Shown here: piece after piece, positions 16,819-26,208 of the stretch
Layout: every line of letters starts with the position of its first letter
How positions within the stretch are numbered: the first letter of the stretch is position 1
NCBI RefSeq assembly: GCF_003121585.1
Contig: NZ_QEOO01000037.1
Location: 124,001 to 188,000 of the forward strand
Length of the DNA: 64,000 nt
Direction: 5' to 3'
From: Nocardioides speluncae
GTDB lineage: Bacteria > Actinomycetota > Actinomycetes > Propionibacteriales > Nocardioidaceae
Position numbers and translations under genes: made by a program
The notes under the pieces: model-generated
Seen by the model: the letters and a program-made list of their open reading frames with translations, nothing else
Database searches by the model: none
Told to the model about the DNA's origin: nothing

Positions 16819-18075
16819 ATGCTGACCGTTGAGCAGAACGAAGAGCTGACCAGCGTCGGCCCCGGCACCCCGATGGGCGAGCTGCTGCGCCGCTACTGGT
16901 ACCCGATCGCGTTCGAGCAGGACTTCGACGCCAAGCCCAGCAAGACGGTGCGGCTGCTCGGCGAGAACTGGACGCTCTACAAGACCCCGCCCGGCAGGTA
17001 CGGCATCATCGGTGAGGCCTGCCCGCACCGGCGTGCTTCGCTGACCTACGGGATCGTCCACGAGGATGGCATCCGCTGCGGCTACCACGGCTGGAAGTAC
17101 GACTTCGACGGCCAGTGCGTCGAGCAGCCGGCCGAGAGTGACAACACCACCTTCCGCGAGAAGATCAAGGCCAAGGCCGGATCCGCCCAGGTCATGGGTG
17201 GGATGGTCTGGGTGTACGTCGGGCCCGCGCCAGTCCCCGAGCTCCCGCGCTTCGACGTCTACGTGCAGGACGGCATCCGCGACATCGGTGTGGCCACGCT
17301 TCCGTGCAACTGGCTGCAGATCATGGAGAACTCCGTCGACCCGCACCACGTCGAGTGGCTGCACGGTGCGTACTTCGAGTTCCTCGGCCAGACCCACGGG
17401 TTCGAGGCACCCAAGGCGTTCCAGAAGAAGCACATCAAGGTGTCCTTCGACGAGTTCGAGTTCGGCATCATCAAGCGCCGGGTGCTCGAGGGCCACACCG
17501 AGAGCGACGACGACTGGGCGATCGGCCACCCGATGATGTTCCCCTACGGGATGCGGGTCGGCGGAATGTGGATCGACCAGATGCAGATCCGGGTTCCCAT
17601 CGACGACACCACGACCTGGAAGCTGTTCTACTCCCTGCACCACCCCGAGGGCGGCACCTGGGAGAAGCAGGACCGGCCGGTCGTCTACAACTACGAGGTG
17701 TTCGACGAGAACGGCGACTTCGTCACCGACTACGTCGAGGGCCAGGACGCAATGGCGTGGGTCTCGCAGGGGCCGATCACCGACCGTTCCCAGGAGCACC
17801 TCGGTCGTTCCGACCAGGGCGTCGCGATGCTGCGCAAGATGTTCAAGGAGGCGATGGCCTCCGTCGAGGACGGCGAGGATCCGCCCGGCGTGGTGCGCGA
17901 GAAGCACGAGATCATCGACCTGCCGTGCGAGAAGGACAAGTTCGGTGCGGGCACGGCGTTCACCGACCAGTGGATCAACGGCGGGTCCATGCGGTACAGC
18001 CCGATCCGTGAGGAGCTGCTCGCGCTCCACCGGGACGCGGCCGCGGCGCGGGAGAAGGCCGGTTCCGGTGCGTGA
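16819..18075 (+). CDS. Rieske non-heme iron ring-hydroxylating oxygenase, phthalate-dioxygenase type
   Basis: A 418-residue oxygenase subunit. The Rieske cluster ligands are Cys68/His70 (CPHR) and Cys87/His90 (CGYH). The mononuclear iron site is NSVDPHHVEWLH with the bridging Asp174 and ligands His177 and His182; a later QDAMAWVSQGPITDRSQEHLGRSDQG stretch is typical of single-subunit (type IA) oxygenases related to phthalate 4,5-dioxygenase and vanillate demethylase. Electrons would come from the reductase at 19034. Placed directly after the dikinase genes, it is likely to act on the phosphorylated aromatic (inference). AAGGAG lies 12 bases before the ATG. Confidence 0.93.
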   Translation: MLTVEQNEELTSVGPGTPMGELLRRYWYPIAFEQDFDAKPSKTVRLLGENWTLYKTPPGRYGIIGEACPHRRASLTYGIVHEDGIRCGYHGWKYDFDGQCVEQPAESDNTTFREKIKAKAGSAQVMGGMVWVYVGPAPVPELPRFDVYVQDGIRDIGVATLPCNWLQIMENSVDPHHVEWLHGAYFEFLGQTHGFEAPKAFQKKHIKVSFDEFEFGIIKRRVLEGHTESDDDWAIGHPMMFPYGMRVGGMWIDQMQIRVPIDDTTTWKLFYSLHHPEGGTWEKQDRPVVYNYEVFDENGDFVTDYVEGQDAMAWVSQGPITDRSQEHLGRSDQGVAMLRKMFKEAMASVEDGEDPPGVVREKHEIIDLPCEKDKFGAGTAFTDQWINGGSMRYSPIREELLALHRDAAAAREKAGSGA

Positions 18076-18364
18076 CCTGAGCCAGCAAGCCAGGCGTGCG
18101 GCCCACCATGGGCCGATGCCTGAGCTTCCCCCGGACCCGCACCGGCTGCCCCCGCCGGGGGACTGGTTCGCCTCGGACGCCGCCCATCACCTCCTGGACA
18201 AGCCGAAGTTCTGTCCAGGGTGCGCCGCATCGCTGGAGCGGGGGCTGATCACGGAGTGGTGGAGTGCCGGCGACCGGATCTTCCTGACCTGGTGCGCCGA
18301 GTGTCGCTGGACCGGCAACGTGGTGCTCTTCGACCGAGCCGTCATCGAGGAGCCGGAGCACTGA
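18068..18364 (+). CDS. Small zinc-ribbon-like protein of the oxygenase cluster
   Basis: A 98-residue protein from GTG 18068 (82 residues from ATG 18116). It carries two cysteine pairs, CPGC and CAEC, about 30 residues apart (KFCPGCAASLERGLITEWWSAGDRIFLTWCAECRW), the pattern of a zinc ribbon or rubredoxin-like knuckle. It overlaps the oxygenase stop by 8 bases and shares TGATG with the HAD gene, so it is coupled on both sides. AGAAGG lies 9 bases before the GTG. It might bind metal, help assemble or couple the oxygenase, or act as a redox adaptor; I do not recognise a named family. Confidence 0.75.
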   Translation: MRDLSQQARRAAHHGPMPELPPDPHRLPPPGDWFASDAAHHLLDKPKFCPGCAASLERGLITEWWSAGDRIFLTWCAECRWTGNVVLFDRAVIEEPEH

Positions 18365-19041
18365 TGGCCCTGCCCACTTCCCGCCCCGCCCTTGTCCTCG
18401 ACTTCGGCGGCCCGGTACTGCTGACTCCCTTCGAGCTGGTCACCGACCAGCCCGGGACGCCGGCGTACGGCCTGCTCCACCAGCGAGGCCCGCTGGCCCC
18501 CGCGGCGCGGCCGGACCCGACCTGGGAGGACCTGCAGGCCGGGCGGATCACCGAGCGTGCCTACTGGGACGCTCGGGCGGAACAGTGGCATGCGTCGGGA
18601 GGCCACGAACCCGACATCCGGGCGATGGTCGCCCATCTCTACGATCCGCCACGGCCCGAGCTGGTGCGCGAGCAGGCCCGGAGCCTGGTCCGCGACGCGC
18701 ACGCGGCGGGCATGCGCGTCGGCATCCTGACCAACGATCTCCGGGCGTTCCACTCCGACGACTGGATCGCCAGGATCGAGATCGTCGGGGACGTCGACGT
18801 GGTCGTCGACGGGTCGATCGAGGGCCACCTCAAGCCGGACCCGCGGTTGTACGAGCTCCTGGCCGAGCGGCTTGACGTCGCATTCGCCGAGATGGTCTTC
18901 CTCGACGACCAGGCCTCGAACATCCGGGGAGCCGAGGCACTCGGCATCCCGTCAGTGTGGTTCGACGTCGCCGACCCGGACACGTCGTACGCCGAGGTGC
19001 GCAAGCTCCTCGGCCTACCGCCGGAGGTGCACGATGGTTGA
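18364..19041 (+). CDS. HAD-superfamily hydrolase (candidate aryl-phosphate phosphatase)
   Basis: A 225-residue HAD protein with motif I at LVLDFGGPVLL (nucleophile Asp13), motif II in VGILTNDLRAF, the lysine in GHLKPDPRLYELL and motif IV in MVFLDDQASNIRGAEALG. Motif I is D-x-G rather than D-x-D, as in HAD phosphatases such as YihX, so phosphatase activity is possible. It lies between oxygenase and reductase genes with overlaps on both sides. Together with the histidine phosphatase at 12735 it provides two candidates for releasing a catechol from its phosphate ester. Confidence 0.88.
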   Translation: MALPTSRPALVLDFGGPVLLTPFELVTDQPGTPAYGLLHQRGPLAPAARPDPTWEDLQAGRITERAYWDARAEQWHASGGHEPDIRAMVAHLYDPPRPELVREQARSLVRDAHAAGMRVGILTNDLRAFHSDDWIARIEIVGDVDVVVDGSIEGHLKPDPRLYELLAERLDVAFAEMVFLDDQASNIRGAEALGIPSVWFDVADPDTSYAEVRKLLGLPPEVHDG

Positions 19042-20002
19042 ACAGCGCGAGCTGCGCGTCACCCAGATGACACTGGAGGCCGAAGGGGTGCTCTCGGTGC
19101 GGCTGACGCGCATCGAGAGCGACAAACCGTTGCCGGCGTGGGAGCCCGGTGCCCACATCGACGTCTACGTTCCGGACGGCTCCACCCGCCAGTACTCGCT
19201 GTGCGGCGACCCCCAGGACCTGTCGGCCTACCAGATCGCCGTGCTGCGCGAACCTGAGGGCCGCGGCGGCTCGGCGTTCATCCACGACGAGCTGCGGGTA
19301 GGTGACCGGCTGCTGGTGACCCGTCCGAAGCAGGGCTTCGCACTTGAGGACGCGCCGTACCACGCCCTGGTCGCGGGGGGCGTGGGCATCACCCCCATCA
19401 TGGCGTTCGCCGAGCACCTGGACCGGCAAGGGCGTCCCTTCCGGCTCACCTACGGCGGCCGTACGGCGAGCACGATGGCATTCCGCTCGCGGCTCGCCGC
19501 GCTCGGCGACCGGGTCACCTTCCTCGCCGAGGACAGCGACGGCCGGCCGGATCTCGAGGCCATCGTCAAGGAGCTCCCCGAGGACGGCCTGGTCTACGTG
19601 TGCGGGCCGCTCGCGCTGCTTCGGGCGGTGCAGGCGGCGGTCGAGGCAGTGCACGGGCCCGACCAGGACGTCGTCAGGTTCGAGCTGTTCAGCAGCGTCG
19701 GTGTGGAGCGCCCGGAGTCGGCCCCCCTGGACGGCGACAGCTACGAGCTGGTGCTGGCGAAGTCGGGGCACACGCTGCGGATGAAGCCCGACGCCAACAT
19801 CCTCGAGACCGTGCTCGCACTGGGGATCGAGGTCGAGAACGACTGCCGTGACGGGATCTGCGGGTCCTGTGTCACGCCGGTCCTGTCGGGGACCGTCGAC
19901 CACCAGGACCTGGTGCTCACCAAGAAGGAGCAGGCGGCGATGGACAAGATGATGATCTGCTGCTCGAGGCCCACCTGCGACCGACTGGAGCTCGATCTGT
20001 GA
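19034..20002 (+). CDS. Rieske oxygenase reductase (FMN, NAD(P)H, plant-type [2Fe-2S])
   Basis: A 322-residue phthalate-dioxygenase-reductase-type protein. Domains in order are the flavin-binding barrel ([24 protein letters not shown]), the NAD-binding domain ([28 protein letters not shown]) and a C-terminal plant-type ferredoxin with cysteines in [10 protein letters not shown] and near MMICCSRP. It passes electrons straight to the oxygenase, so no separate ferredoxin is needed. ATG 19034 lies inside the HAD gene (8-base overlap). Its stop runs into the next gene with TGATG. Confidence 0.93.
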   Translation: MVEQRELRVTQMTLEAEGVLSVRLTRIESDKPLPAWEPGAHIDVYVPDGSTRQYSLCGDPQDLSAYQIAVLREPEGRGGSAFIHDELRVGDRLLVTRPKQGFALEDAPYHALVAGGVGITPIMAFAEHLDRQGRPFRLTYGGRTASTMAFRSRLAALGDRVTFLAEDSDGRPDLEAIVKELPEDGLVYVCGPLALLRAVQAAVEAVHGPDQDVVRFELFSSVGVERPESAPLDGDSYELVLAKSGHTLRMKPDANILETVLALGIEVENDCRDGICGSCVTPVLSGTVDHQDLVLTKKEQAAMDKMMICCSRPTCDRLELDL

Positions 20003-20805
20003 TGGACGACCAGACCCGCGCCGAGGCCGCCCGGCTGCTGTTCGAGGCCTACTCCTCGGGCAAGCCGGTCCAGCCGCTGACCTCGACGTACGACGACCTG
20101 GCGCTGGAGGACGCCTACGCGATCCAGCTGCAGCAGATCCAGTGGTTCCTCGACCAGGGCCGCACCGTGAAAGGGCACAAGGTCGGCCTGACCAGTGCCG
20201 CCATGCAACGCCTGCTGGGTGTGGACCAGCCCGACTACGGCCACCTGCTCGACGACTTCTTCTACCTCGAGCACGAGCCGATCCCGGTGGACCGGTTCCT
20301 CCAGCCACGCATCGAGCCCGAGGTGGCCTTCGTCCTGAAGCGCCCGCTCCGCGGACCAGGCGTGACCGCGCACGAGGCCCTTGCGGCGGTGGACTTCGTC
20401 CTTCCCGCGCTGGAGATCGTGGACAGCCGGATCGAGGACTGGAAGATCGGGCTGTTCGACACCATCGCCGACAACGCCAGCTCCGGAGCACTGGTGCTCG
20501 GCTCGACCCCGACCTCGATCCACGACGTCGACCTGCGCCTCACAGGGGCGGTGATGACCCAGAACGGCACGGTGGTCGGCACCGGCGCGGGCGGCGCCGT
20601 ACTCGGCTCGCCGCTGCGGACCCTGGTCTGGCTCGCCAACACGGTGGGTGCGCGGGGAGTGACCCTCGAACCAGGGCACGTCGTGCTCCCCGGTGCGGTC
20701 TGCGCGATGGTGCCGGTCACCCCGGGAGACACCGTCACCGCCACCTTCGCCGGGCTGGGCAGCGTCACCGCCCGGTTCGCCCGCAACCGAGAGGAATCGC
20801 CATGA
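20002..20805 (+). CDS. 2-keto-4-pentenoate hydratase
   Basis: A 267-residue protein of the MhpD/XylJ hydratase-decarboxylase family: [58 protein letters not shown] and [12 protein letters not shown]. It adds water to 2-hydroxypenta-2,4-dienoate to form 4-hydroxy-2-oxovalerate, the second step of the lower meta-cleavage pathway. The ATG at 20002 overlaps the reductase stop (TGATG); a GTG at 19999 is also possible. Its stop overlaps the next start (ATGA). Confidence 0.93.
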   Translation: MDDQTRAEAARLLFEAYSSGKPVQPLTSTYDDLALEDAYAIQLQQIQWFLDQGRTVKGHKVGLTSAAMQRLLGVDQPDYGHLLDDFFYLEHEPIPVDRFLQPRIEPEVAFVLKRPLRGPGVTAHEALAAVDFVLPALEIVDSRIEDWKIGLFDTIADNASSGALVLGSTPTSIHDVDLRLTGAVMTQNGTVVGTGAGGAVLGSPLRTLVWLANTVGARGVTLEPGHVVLPGAVCAMVPVTPGDTVTATFAGLGSVTARFARNREESP

Positions 20806-21806
20806 CAGCACAGACCTCGAAGGCCAGCGCCGCCATCATCGGCCCCGGCAACATCGGCACCGACCTGATGTTCAAGCTGATCCGTCGCAGCGACATCATC
20901 GAGCCGCGCTACATGGTCGGCGTCGACCCCACCTCGGACGGTCTGGCCAGGGCGAAGCGGCTCGGCCTCGAGACGACCGCCGACGGAGTGGACTGGCTGC
21001 TCGCCCAGGACGAGCTGCCGGACATCGTCTTCGAGGCCACGTCCGCGAAAGCGCATGAGGCCAATGCGGCACGGTACGCCGAGGCCGGCATCCTCGCCGT
21101 CGACCTGACCCCGGCGGCCGTCGGCCCGTACCTGTGCCCGCCGGTGAACCTGTCGTTCAACCTCGACGCACCCAACGTCAACCTGATCACCTGCGGCGGC
21201 CAGGCGACGGTGCCCATGGTGCACGCGGTGTCCTCGGTCGTGCCGGTTCCGTACGCCGAGATCGTCGCCTCGGTCTCCAGCCGGTCGGCGGGTCCGGGCA
21301 CCCGGGCCAACATCGACGAGTTCACCGAGACCACGGCGTCGGCGGTCGAAGCCGTCGGTGGCGCCCAGCGCGGCAAGGCGATCATCATCCTCAACCCGGT
21401 CGAGCCGCCGTTGATGATGCGCAACACGGTCTTCTGCGCGATCCCGCCCGAGGCCGGCGAGCCCGGGGAGCTCCAGGACCGGCTGCTGGAGTCGATCCAC
21501 GCCATGGAGCGCGCCGTGCAGGAGTACGTCCCCGGCTACCACCTGCGCGCCGAGCCCCAGTTCGAGCCGGCCCGCGAGGCCTGGCGCGGCCAGGCACGGG
21601 TGTTCGTCCCGATCGAGGTCAAGGGCCGCGGAGACTACCTGCCCGACTACGCCGGCAACCTCGACATCATCACCGCGGCGGCCGCCCGGGTGGGCGACCT
21701 CATGGTCGCCCACCGGCTCGGCGTCGAGACGACGTGGAAGTCGTCGGCCGAGCTGGGTGACCTCGCCGACCCGATGACCGGCGATCGACAGGAAGCAGGT
21801 GTCTGA
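20802..21806 (+). CDS. Acetaldehyde dehydrogenase (acetylating)
   Basis: A 334-residue protein of the MhpF/DmpF/BphJ family: [18 protein letters not shown] at residues 12-29 binds NAD, and [17 protein letters not shown] holds the catalytic cysteine. It turns acetaldehyde, NAD and CoA into acetyl-CoA. Family members form a channelling complex with 4-hydroxy-2-oxovalerate aldolase, whose gene follows after 5 bases. Confidence 0.95.
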   Translation: MTAQTSKASAAIIGPGNIGTDLMFKLIRRSDIIEPRYMVGVDPTSDGLARAKRLGLETTADGVDWLLAQDELPDIVFEATSAKAHEANAARYAEAGILAVDLTPAAVGPYLCPPVNLSFNLDAPNVNLITCGGQATVPMVHAVSSVVPVPYAEIVASVSSRSAGPGTRANIDEFTETTASAVEAVGGAQRGKAIIILNPVEPPLMMRNTVFCAIPPEAGEPGELQDRLLESIHAMERAVQEYVPGYHLRAEPQFEPAREAWRGQARVFVPIEVKGRGDYLPDYAGNLDIITAAAARVGDLMVAHRLGVETTWKSSAELGDLADPMTGDRQEAGV

Positions 21807-21811
21807 GTCTC

Positions 21812-22951
21812 ATGGGTGACATGAAGATCCGACCCGAGGACGCGCCCGTCGTCGGTCGTGAGGTGACCGAGACCGAGGTCCTGGAGAACCTGTCGTCGGC
21901 GGGCGGTGAACGCGACCTGCGCATCACCGACTCCACGCTGCGCGACGGCTCGCACGCGATGAGCCACCAGTTCACCGAGGAGCAGGTGCGCGGAGTAGTC
22001 GCCGCCCTGGACCGCGCCGGCGTCCAGGTGATCGAGGTGAGCCACGGCGACGGGCTCGGGGGCTCGAGCTTCAACTATGGCTTCAGCCTGGTCGACGAGT
22101 TCGACCTGATCGCGGCCGCCGTGGACGAGGCAACCCAAGCGAATATCGCCATCCTGATGCTGCCGGGCCTGGCCACGGTCAAGCACCTCAAGCGGGCGCA
22201 CGCGGTCGGCGCCTCGGTGGCCCGGATCGCCACCCACTGCACCGAGGCCGACGTTTCCATCCAGCACTTCGGCGAGGCCCGGGCGCTCGGCATGGAGACC
22301 GTCGGCTTCCTGATGCTCTCGCACAGCACCACCCCGGACGTCCTGGCCCGCAACGCCCGGATCATGGTGGACGCCGGCGCGCAGTGCGTGTACGTCGTGG
22401 ACTCCGCCGGTGCGCTGGTGCTCTCCGACGCCCAGGAGCGGATCCAGGCTGTGATCGACGAGATCGGCGGCGACGGTGCTCAGGTGGGCTTCCACGGTCA
22501 CCAGAACCTCAGCATGGGGATCGCCAACTCGGTGCTGGCCTACCAGGCCGGTGCGAAGCAGATCGACGGAGCCCTGTGCGCCCTGGGCGCGGGTGCGGGC
22601 AACTCACCCACGGAGGTGCTCGCTGCGACCTTCGAGCGGATGGGCATTCGCACCGGTGTCGACCTGGGGGAGGTGCTGTCGGCCGCCGAGGAGGTGGTCC
22701 GCCCCTTCATCCCGCGGCTGCCGTGGATGGACCGGTCCTCGATCACGCAGGGGTACGCCGGCGTGTACTCGTCGTTCCTGCTCCACGCCGAGCGCGCCGC
22801 GGAGCGGTACGGCGTACCGGCACACGAGATCCTGCAGAAGGTGGGCGAGCACGGCTACGTGGGTGGCCAGGAGGACATGATCATCGACATCGCCCTCCAG
22901 CTCGCCCAGGAGCAGGAGCTCGGCGACCTGGCAGCCGTGGGGGTGCGCTGA
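21812..22951 (+). CDS. 4-hydroxy-2-oxovalerate aldolase
   Basis: A 379-residue protein of the DmpG/BphI family with ITDSTLRDGSHAMSHQFT, EVSHGDGLGGSSFNYGFS, VDSAGALVLSDAQERI and VGFHGHQNLSMGIANS, the metal and catalytic motifs of the HMGL-like barrel. It splits 4-hydroxy-2-oxovalerate into pyruvate and acetaldehyde. The N-terminus is about 30 residues longer than is common. It ends with TGATG into the next gene. Confidence 0.95.
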   Translation: MGDMKIRPEDAPVVGREVTETEVLENLSSAGGERDLRITDSTLRDGSHAMSHQFTEEQVRGVVAALDRAGVQVIEVSHGDGLGGSSFNYGFSLVDEFDLIAAAVDEATQANIAILMLPGLATVKHLKRAHAVGASVARIATHCTEADVSIQHFGEARALGMETVGFLMLSHSTTPDVLARNARIMVDAGAQCVYVVDSAGALVLSDAQERIQAVIDEIGGDGAQVGFHGHQNLSMGIANSVLAYQAGAKQIDGALCALGAGAGNSPTEVLAATFERMGIRTGVDLGEVLSAAEEVVRPFIPRLPWMDRSSITQGYAGVYSSFLLHAERAAERYGVPAHEILQKVGEHGYVGGQEDMIIDIALQLAQEQELGDLAAVGVR

Positions 22952-23775
22952 TGGCCACCGTGACCCGAGCACCGGGCGAGGCACCGGCCGGCGGCTGGGA
23001 CGTCGAGTCCGTCGCGGCCGAGCTGCTGAGGTGCGAGGACGAGCAGATCGAGCGGCCACCGTTCACCGACGAGTGGCCCGAGCTCGACCTCGACACCGGC
23101 TACCAGATCCAGGACCTCAACCTCCGCAGGCGGCTGGAGCGCGGCGAGAAGCTGGTCGGGGTCAAGCTCGGTCTCACAAGCCGCGCCAAGCAACAGCGGA
23201 TGGGTGTGCACTTCCCGTTCGTCGCCTGGCTGACCGACGCGATGATCCTGCCCGTCGGCGACCCGGTGCCCCAGTCGCGGCTGATCCACCCGCGGGCCGA
23301 GCCGGAGATCGTCTTCGTGATGGGGGAGAAGCTGGCTGGCCCCGGGGTCAGCTGCGCGCAGGCCATGGCGGCCGTCGAGTCGGTGTGGGGAGGCATCGAG
23401 ATCATCGACAGCCGCTACCGCGACTTCCGGTTCACGGCCGGCGACGTCGCGGCCGACAACGCCTCGTCCGGGGCGTTCGTCACGGGCCCGCGCGGGCTGC
23501 CGCCGTCGGAGCTCGACCTGTCCCTGGAGGCGGTGCTGGTCGAGGTCGACGGCGTGGTCGTCGACTCGGCCACCGGCGCCGCCGTCCAGGGCCACCCCGG
23601 CGAGGCGCTCGCCCTGGCGGCGAACGATCTCGCCCGCCGCGGACACGCGATCGAGCCCGGCTGGATCGTCCTCACCGGTGGCATGACCGACGCCGTGTTC
23701 GCGCCACCCGGCGCCTCCGTCGCCATGCACTTCACCCATCTCGGTTCGGTGTTCCTCAACGGCGGGGAGGGCTGA
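22951..23775 (+). CDS. 2-oxo-3-hexenedioate (4-oxalocrotonate) decarboxylase
   Basis: A 274-residue member of the same hydratase/decarboxylase family as the gene at 20002: LVGVKLGLTSRAKQQRMGVHFPFVAWLTD, RAEPEIVFVMGEKL, IEIIDSRYRDFRF and [13 protein letters not shown]. The second family member in a meta operon is normally the 4-oxalocrotonate decarboxylase (XylI/DmpH), and the presence of a tautomerase and a semialdehyde dehydrogenase next door supports this. It forms 2-hydroxypentadienoate plus CO2. Confidence 0.9.
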   Translation: MATVTRAPGEAPAGGWDVESVAAELLRCEDEQIERPPFTDEWPELDLDTGYQIQDLNLRRRLERGEKLVGVKLGLTSRAKQQRMGVHFPFVAWLTDAMILPVGDPVPQSRLIHPRAEPEIVFVMGEKLAGPGVSCAQAMAAVESVWGGIEIIDSRYRDFRFTAGDVAADNASSGAFVTGPRGLPPSELDLSLEAVLVEVDGVVVDSATGAAVQGHPGEALALAANDLARRGHAIEPGWIVLTGGMTDAVFAPPGASVAMHFTHLGSVFLNGGEG

Positions 23776-23779
23776 GCCG

Positions 23780-23989
23780 ATGCCCCTGATCGAAGTGACC
23801 TTGGCGGAGGGCCGCACCCCGGAACAGCTCCGGGCACTGATCAGCGGCCTCACCCGGGCGGCCTCCGAAGCGGTCGGCGCGCCGGTGGAGAACGTCCGGG
23901 TCGTCGTACGAGAAGTTCCGGCCACGCACTGGGCCGCCGGTGACGTGACCATCGCCGAGAGACGAACGAACGAAGGAGGCGCGCCATGA
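23780..23989 (+). CDS. 4-oxalocrotonate tautomerase
   Basis: A 69-residue protein starting MPLIEVTLAEGRTPEQ. After loss of Met, Pro1 is the catalytic base and Arg11 is in the right place, as in the XylH/DmpI family. It converts 2-hydroxymuconate to 4-oxalocrotonate. The stop overlaps the dehydrogenase start (ATGA). Confidence 0.93.
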   Translation: MPLIEVTLAEGRTPEQLRALISGLTRAASEAVGAPVENVRVVVREVPATHWAAGDVTIAERRTNEGGAP

Positions 23990-25437
23990 GCGACCTGGAG
24001 TTCTTCGGCCATGTCATCGACGGCGAGGAAGTACCGTCGGTCGACGGCGGCACGTTCGAGGTGTGGAACCCCTGGACCCAGCAGGCGTGGGCCACCGCCG
24101 CCGAGGGCGGGCCCGAGGACGCCGCCCGGGCCGTGGCAAGCTCGCGACGTGCGTTCGACGAGGGGCCCTGGCCGCGGATGGGGCGCACCGAGCGGGCCGC
24201 CGCGATCCACCGGCTCGCCGACCTCATGGAGGAGCGAGCAGACCAGCTCGCGACGCTCGACACCACCAACATGGCCAAGCCCCTCGCCCAGGCCCGGCAC
24301 GACGTCGCACGCTCGGTGTGGAACTTCCGCTTCTTCGCCGACCACCAGCGCGACCACTGCGGCGAGGTCTACCCCATGGACTCCGGGCACCACTCCTACA
24401 GCGAGTACGGGCCGGCCGGTGTGGTCGCCGCCATCAGTCCCTGGAACTTCCCGCTGATGATGGCCAGCTGGAAGATCGCCCCCGCCATCGCCTGGGGCAA
24501 CACCTGCATCATCAAGCCGTCGGAGGACACCCCGGCCTCGGTCACCCTGCTGGGCCGGCTCGCGACGGAGGCAGGCCTCCCGCCTGGAGTGATCAACGTC
24601 CTCAACGGGCACGGCACTCCGGCCGGTTCGTCCTTGGTCGCCGACGATCGCGTGGACCGCGTGACCTTCACCGGGTCCTCGACGACCGGCAAGATGGTGA
24701 TGGCCTCCGCCGCCGGCCACCTAGCGCCGGTCTCCCTCGAGCTCGGCGGCAAGGGCGCCAACATCGTCTTCGACGACGCGGACCTCGAAAACGCCGTGCA
24801 CTGGGCGGTAGAGGCGATCTTCCGCAACTCCGGTCAGATCTGCCTCGCAGGCTCCCGGCTCTTCGTCGCCGCCGCCATCTACGACGAGTTCATGGAGCGC
24901 TTCGTCGCGGCGGCGGAGGCGCTGACCATCGGTGACCCGTTCGACCCGGAGACCCGGTTCTCCAGCCTCGCCAGCAGGAAGCACTTCGAGAAGGTCTCGT
25001 CGTACGTCGAGGGGGTCGGCCTCGACGGCGGGAAGATCCTCACCGGCGGCGTCGATCACGACGGCCGGTGGCTGGTCCGGCCCACGATCATCACCGACCT
25101 GCCACTCACTGCGCCGGCGTACTGCGAGGAGATCTTCGGTCCGGTATGCGTGGTGAACCGCTTCGAGTCCGAGGAGGAGGTCGTCGGCCTCGCCAACGAC
25201 ACCCGCTACGGGCTCAACGCGATGCTGTTCACCGAGAACCTCTCCCGGGCACACCGGGTGGCGTCCCAGCTCCGCGCCGGGACGGTGTGGGTGAACTGCT
25301 TCTTCATCCGTGACCTCCGCACACCGTTCGGCGGGGTCGGCGACTCCGGCGTTGGACGGGAGGGCGGCGACTTCAGCCGCGAGTTCTTCACCGAACCCAA
25401 GGCCATCGTGATGCAGATCCAGCGCGGTGGCTCCTGA
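23986..25437 (+). CDS. 2-hydroxymuconic semialdehyde dehydrogenase
   Basis: A 483-residue aldehyde dehydrogenase. The catalytic Cys286 is in NSGQICLAGSRLF and the general-base Glu252 in SLELGGKGAN; the NAD site includes TFTGSSTTGK. Its place after the tautomerase marks it as the XylG/DmpC-type enzyme that oxidises 2-hydroxymuconic semialdehyde. With the hydrolase at 7937 the island therefore has both branches of the meta pathway. It is the last gene of the operon; no clear terminator was seen in the following 115 bases. Confidence 0.93.
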   Translation: MSDLEFFGHVIDGEEVPSVDGGTFEVWNPWTQQAWATAAEGGPEDAARAVASSRRAFDEGPWPRMGRTERAAAIHRLADLMEERADQLATLDTTNMAKPLAQARHDVARSVWNFRFFADHQRDHCGEVYPMDSGHHSYSEYGPAGVVAAISPWNFPLMMASWKIAPAIAWGNTCIIKPSEDTPASVTLLGRLATEAGLPPGVINVLNGHGTPAGSSLVADDRVDRVTFTGSSTTGKMVMASAAGHLAPVSLELGGKGANIVFDDADLENAVHWAVEAIFRNSGQICLAGSRLFVAAAIYDEFMERFVAAAEALTIGDPFDPETRFSSLASRKHFEKVSSYVEGVGLDGGKILTGGVDHDGRWLVRPTIITDLPLTAPAYCEEIFGPVCVVNRFESEEEVVGLANDTRYGLNAMLFTENLSRAHRVASQLRAGTVWVNCFFIRDLRTPFGGVGDSGVGREGGDFSREFFTEPKAIVMQIQRGGS

Positions 25438-25553
25438 TCGGTGGGTAGCAGCCCCGAACCCCCGTCACGCCGGATGGCTGCATGCAACTCGACATGAGAC
25501 CCCAGCGCCTCTTCTCAGCATCTACCATGGTCAGGACGACTGGGGAGTCTGAG

Positions 25554-26186
25554 ATGCAGACGACACGTTCAAGGTTCGAGTCGTGGGCTCGGACGTACGA
25601 GTCCAGCGTGCTTCAGTCGCTGTTGTACCAGCCCGTGCACGAAACGGTGCTCACCCTGCTGCATCAGCACCCACCACCCCAGTGTTCGCGAGCGTTGGAC
25701 ATCGGCTGCGGAACGGGCCGGTTGGTTTGTGCACTGCAGCAGCTCGTTCCGGTTGTCGTCGGGGTAGATGTTTCAGAGCGGATGCTGGCGGAGGCCGCCA
25801 CATACGTGAGGAATGATCCGTCCTGTCTGTGTGCAGCGGCCGCCTATGTGTGTGCGGCGGCCGAACAACTGCCGTTCGGATCCGGCTCGTTCGATGTGGT
25901 GACTACGACATTGTCGCTGCGCCACTGGCAGGACCCAGATCGCGGGATCAAGGAGCTCGTCCGCGTGCTGTCTCCGGACGGTGTGGTGGTGATTGCCGAC
26001 GCCGATATCGGGGAGCAGGCATTGCGAGCTCGCCGGTGGCTGGGCGGACGGGCTCGAGGTCGCCAATTGGGGCTGCTGCTGGACAACTGGGGCATGGATG
26101 TCGTCGAGCGCCGTCTCGCCCCGGTACGTGGCCCGATCCCGAGCATTCACGTCCTGCTCGCGCGACGACGTCGCTCCGGACGATAG
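25554..26186 (+). CDS. Class I SAM-dependent methyltransferase
   Basis: A 210-residue protein with the SAM motif ALDIGCGTGRLVCAL, then VVGVDVSERMLAEA, AEQLPFGSGSFDVVTTTLSLRHW and LVRVLSPDGVVVIADAD, the UbiE/type 11 methyltransferase pattern. The start at 25554 follows GGAG by 6 bases; earlier ATGs at 25482 and 25527 add an unconserved leader. Codons are less extreme than in the catabolic operon. Substrate unknown; it is not obviously part of the aromatic pathway. Confidence 0.85.
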   Translation: MQTTRSRFESWARTYESSVLQSLLYQPVHETVLTLLHQHPPPQCSRALDIGCGTGRLVCALQQLVPVVVGVDVSERMLAEAATYVRNDPSCLCAAAAYVCAAAEQLPFGSGSFDVVTTTLSLRHWQDPDRGIKELVRVLSPDGVVVIADADIGEQALRARRWLGGRARGRQLGLLLDNWGMDVVERRLAPVRGPIPSIHVLLARRRRSGR

Positions 26187-26208
26187 GTGCCGCAAAGATC
26201 TCGGGTCG

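Noticed and set aside
12007-18011. Long arginine- and alanine-rich open frames on both strands across the catabolic operon (for example 11939-13810 and 16756-18030)
   Set aside because: They overlap recognised genes in other frames, have no family pattern or ribosome site, and are expected from the high GC content.
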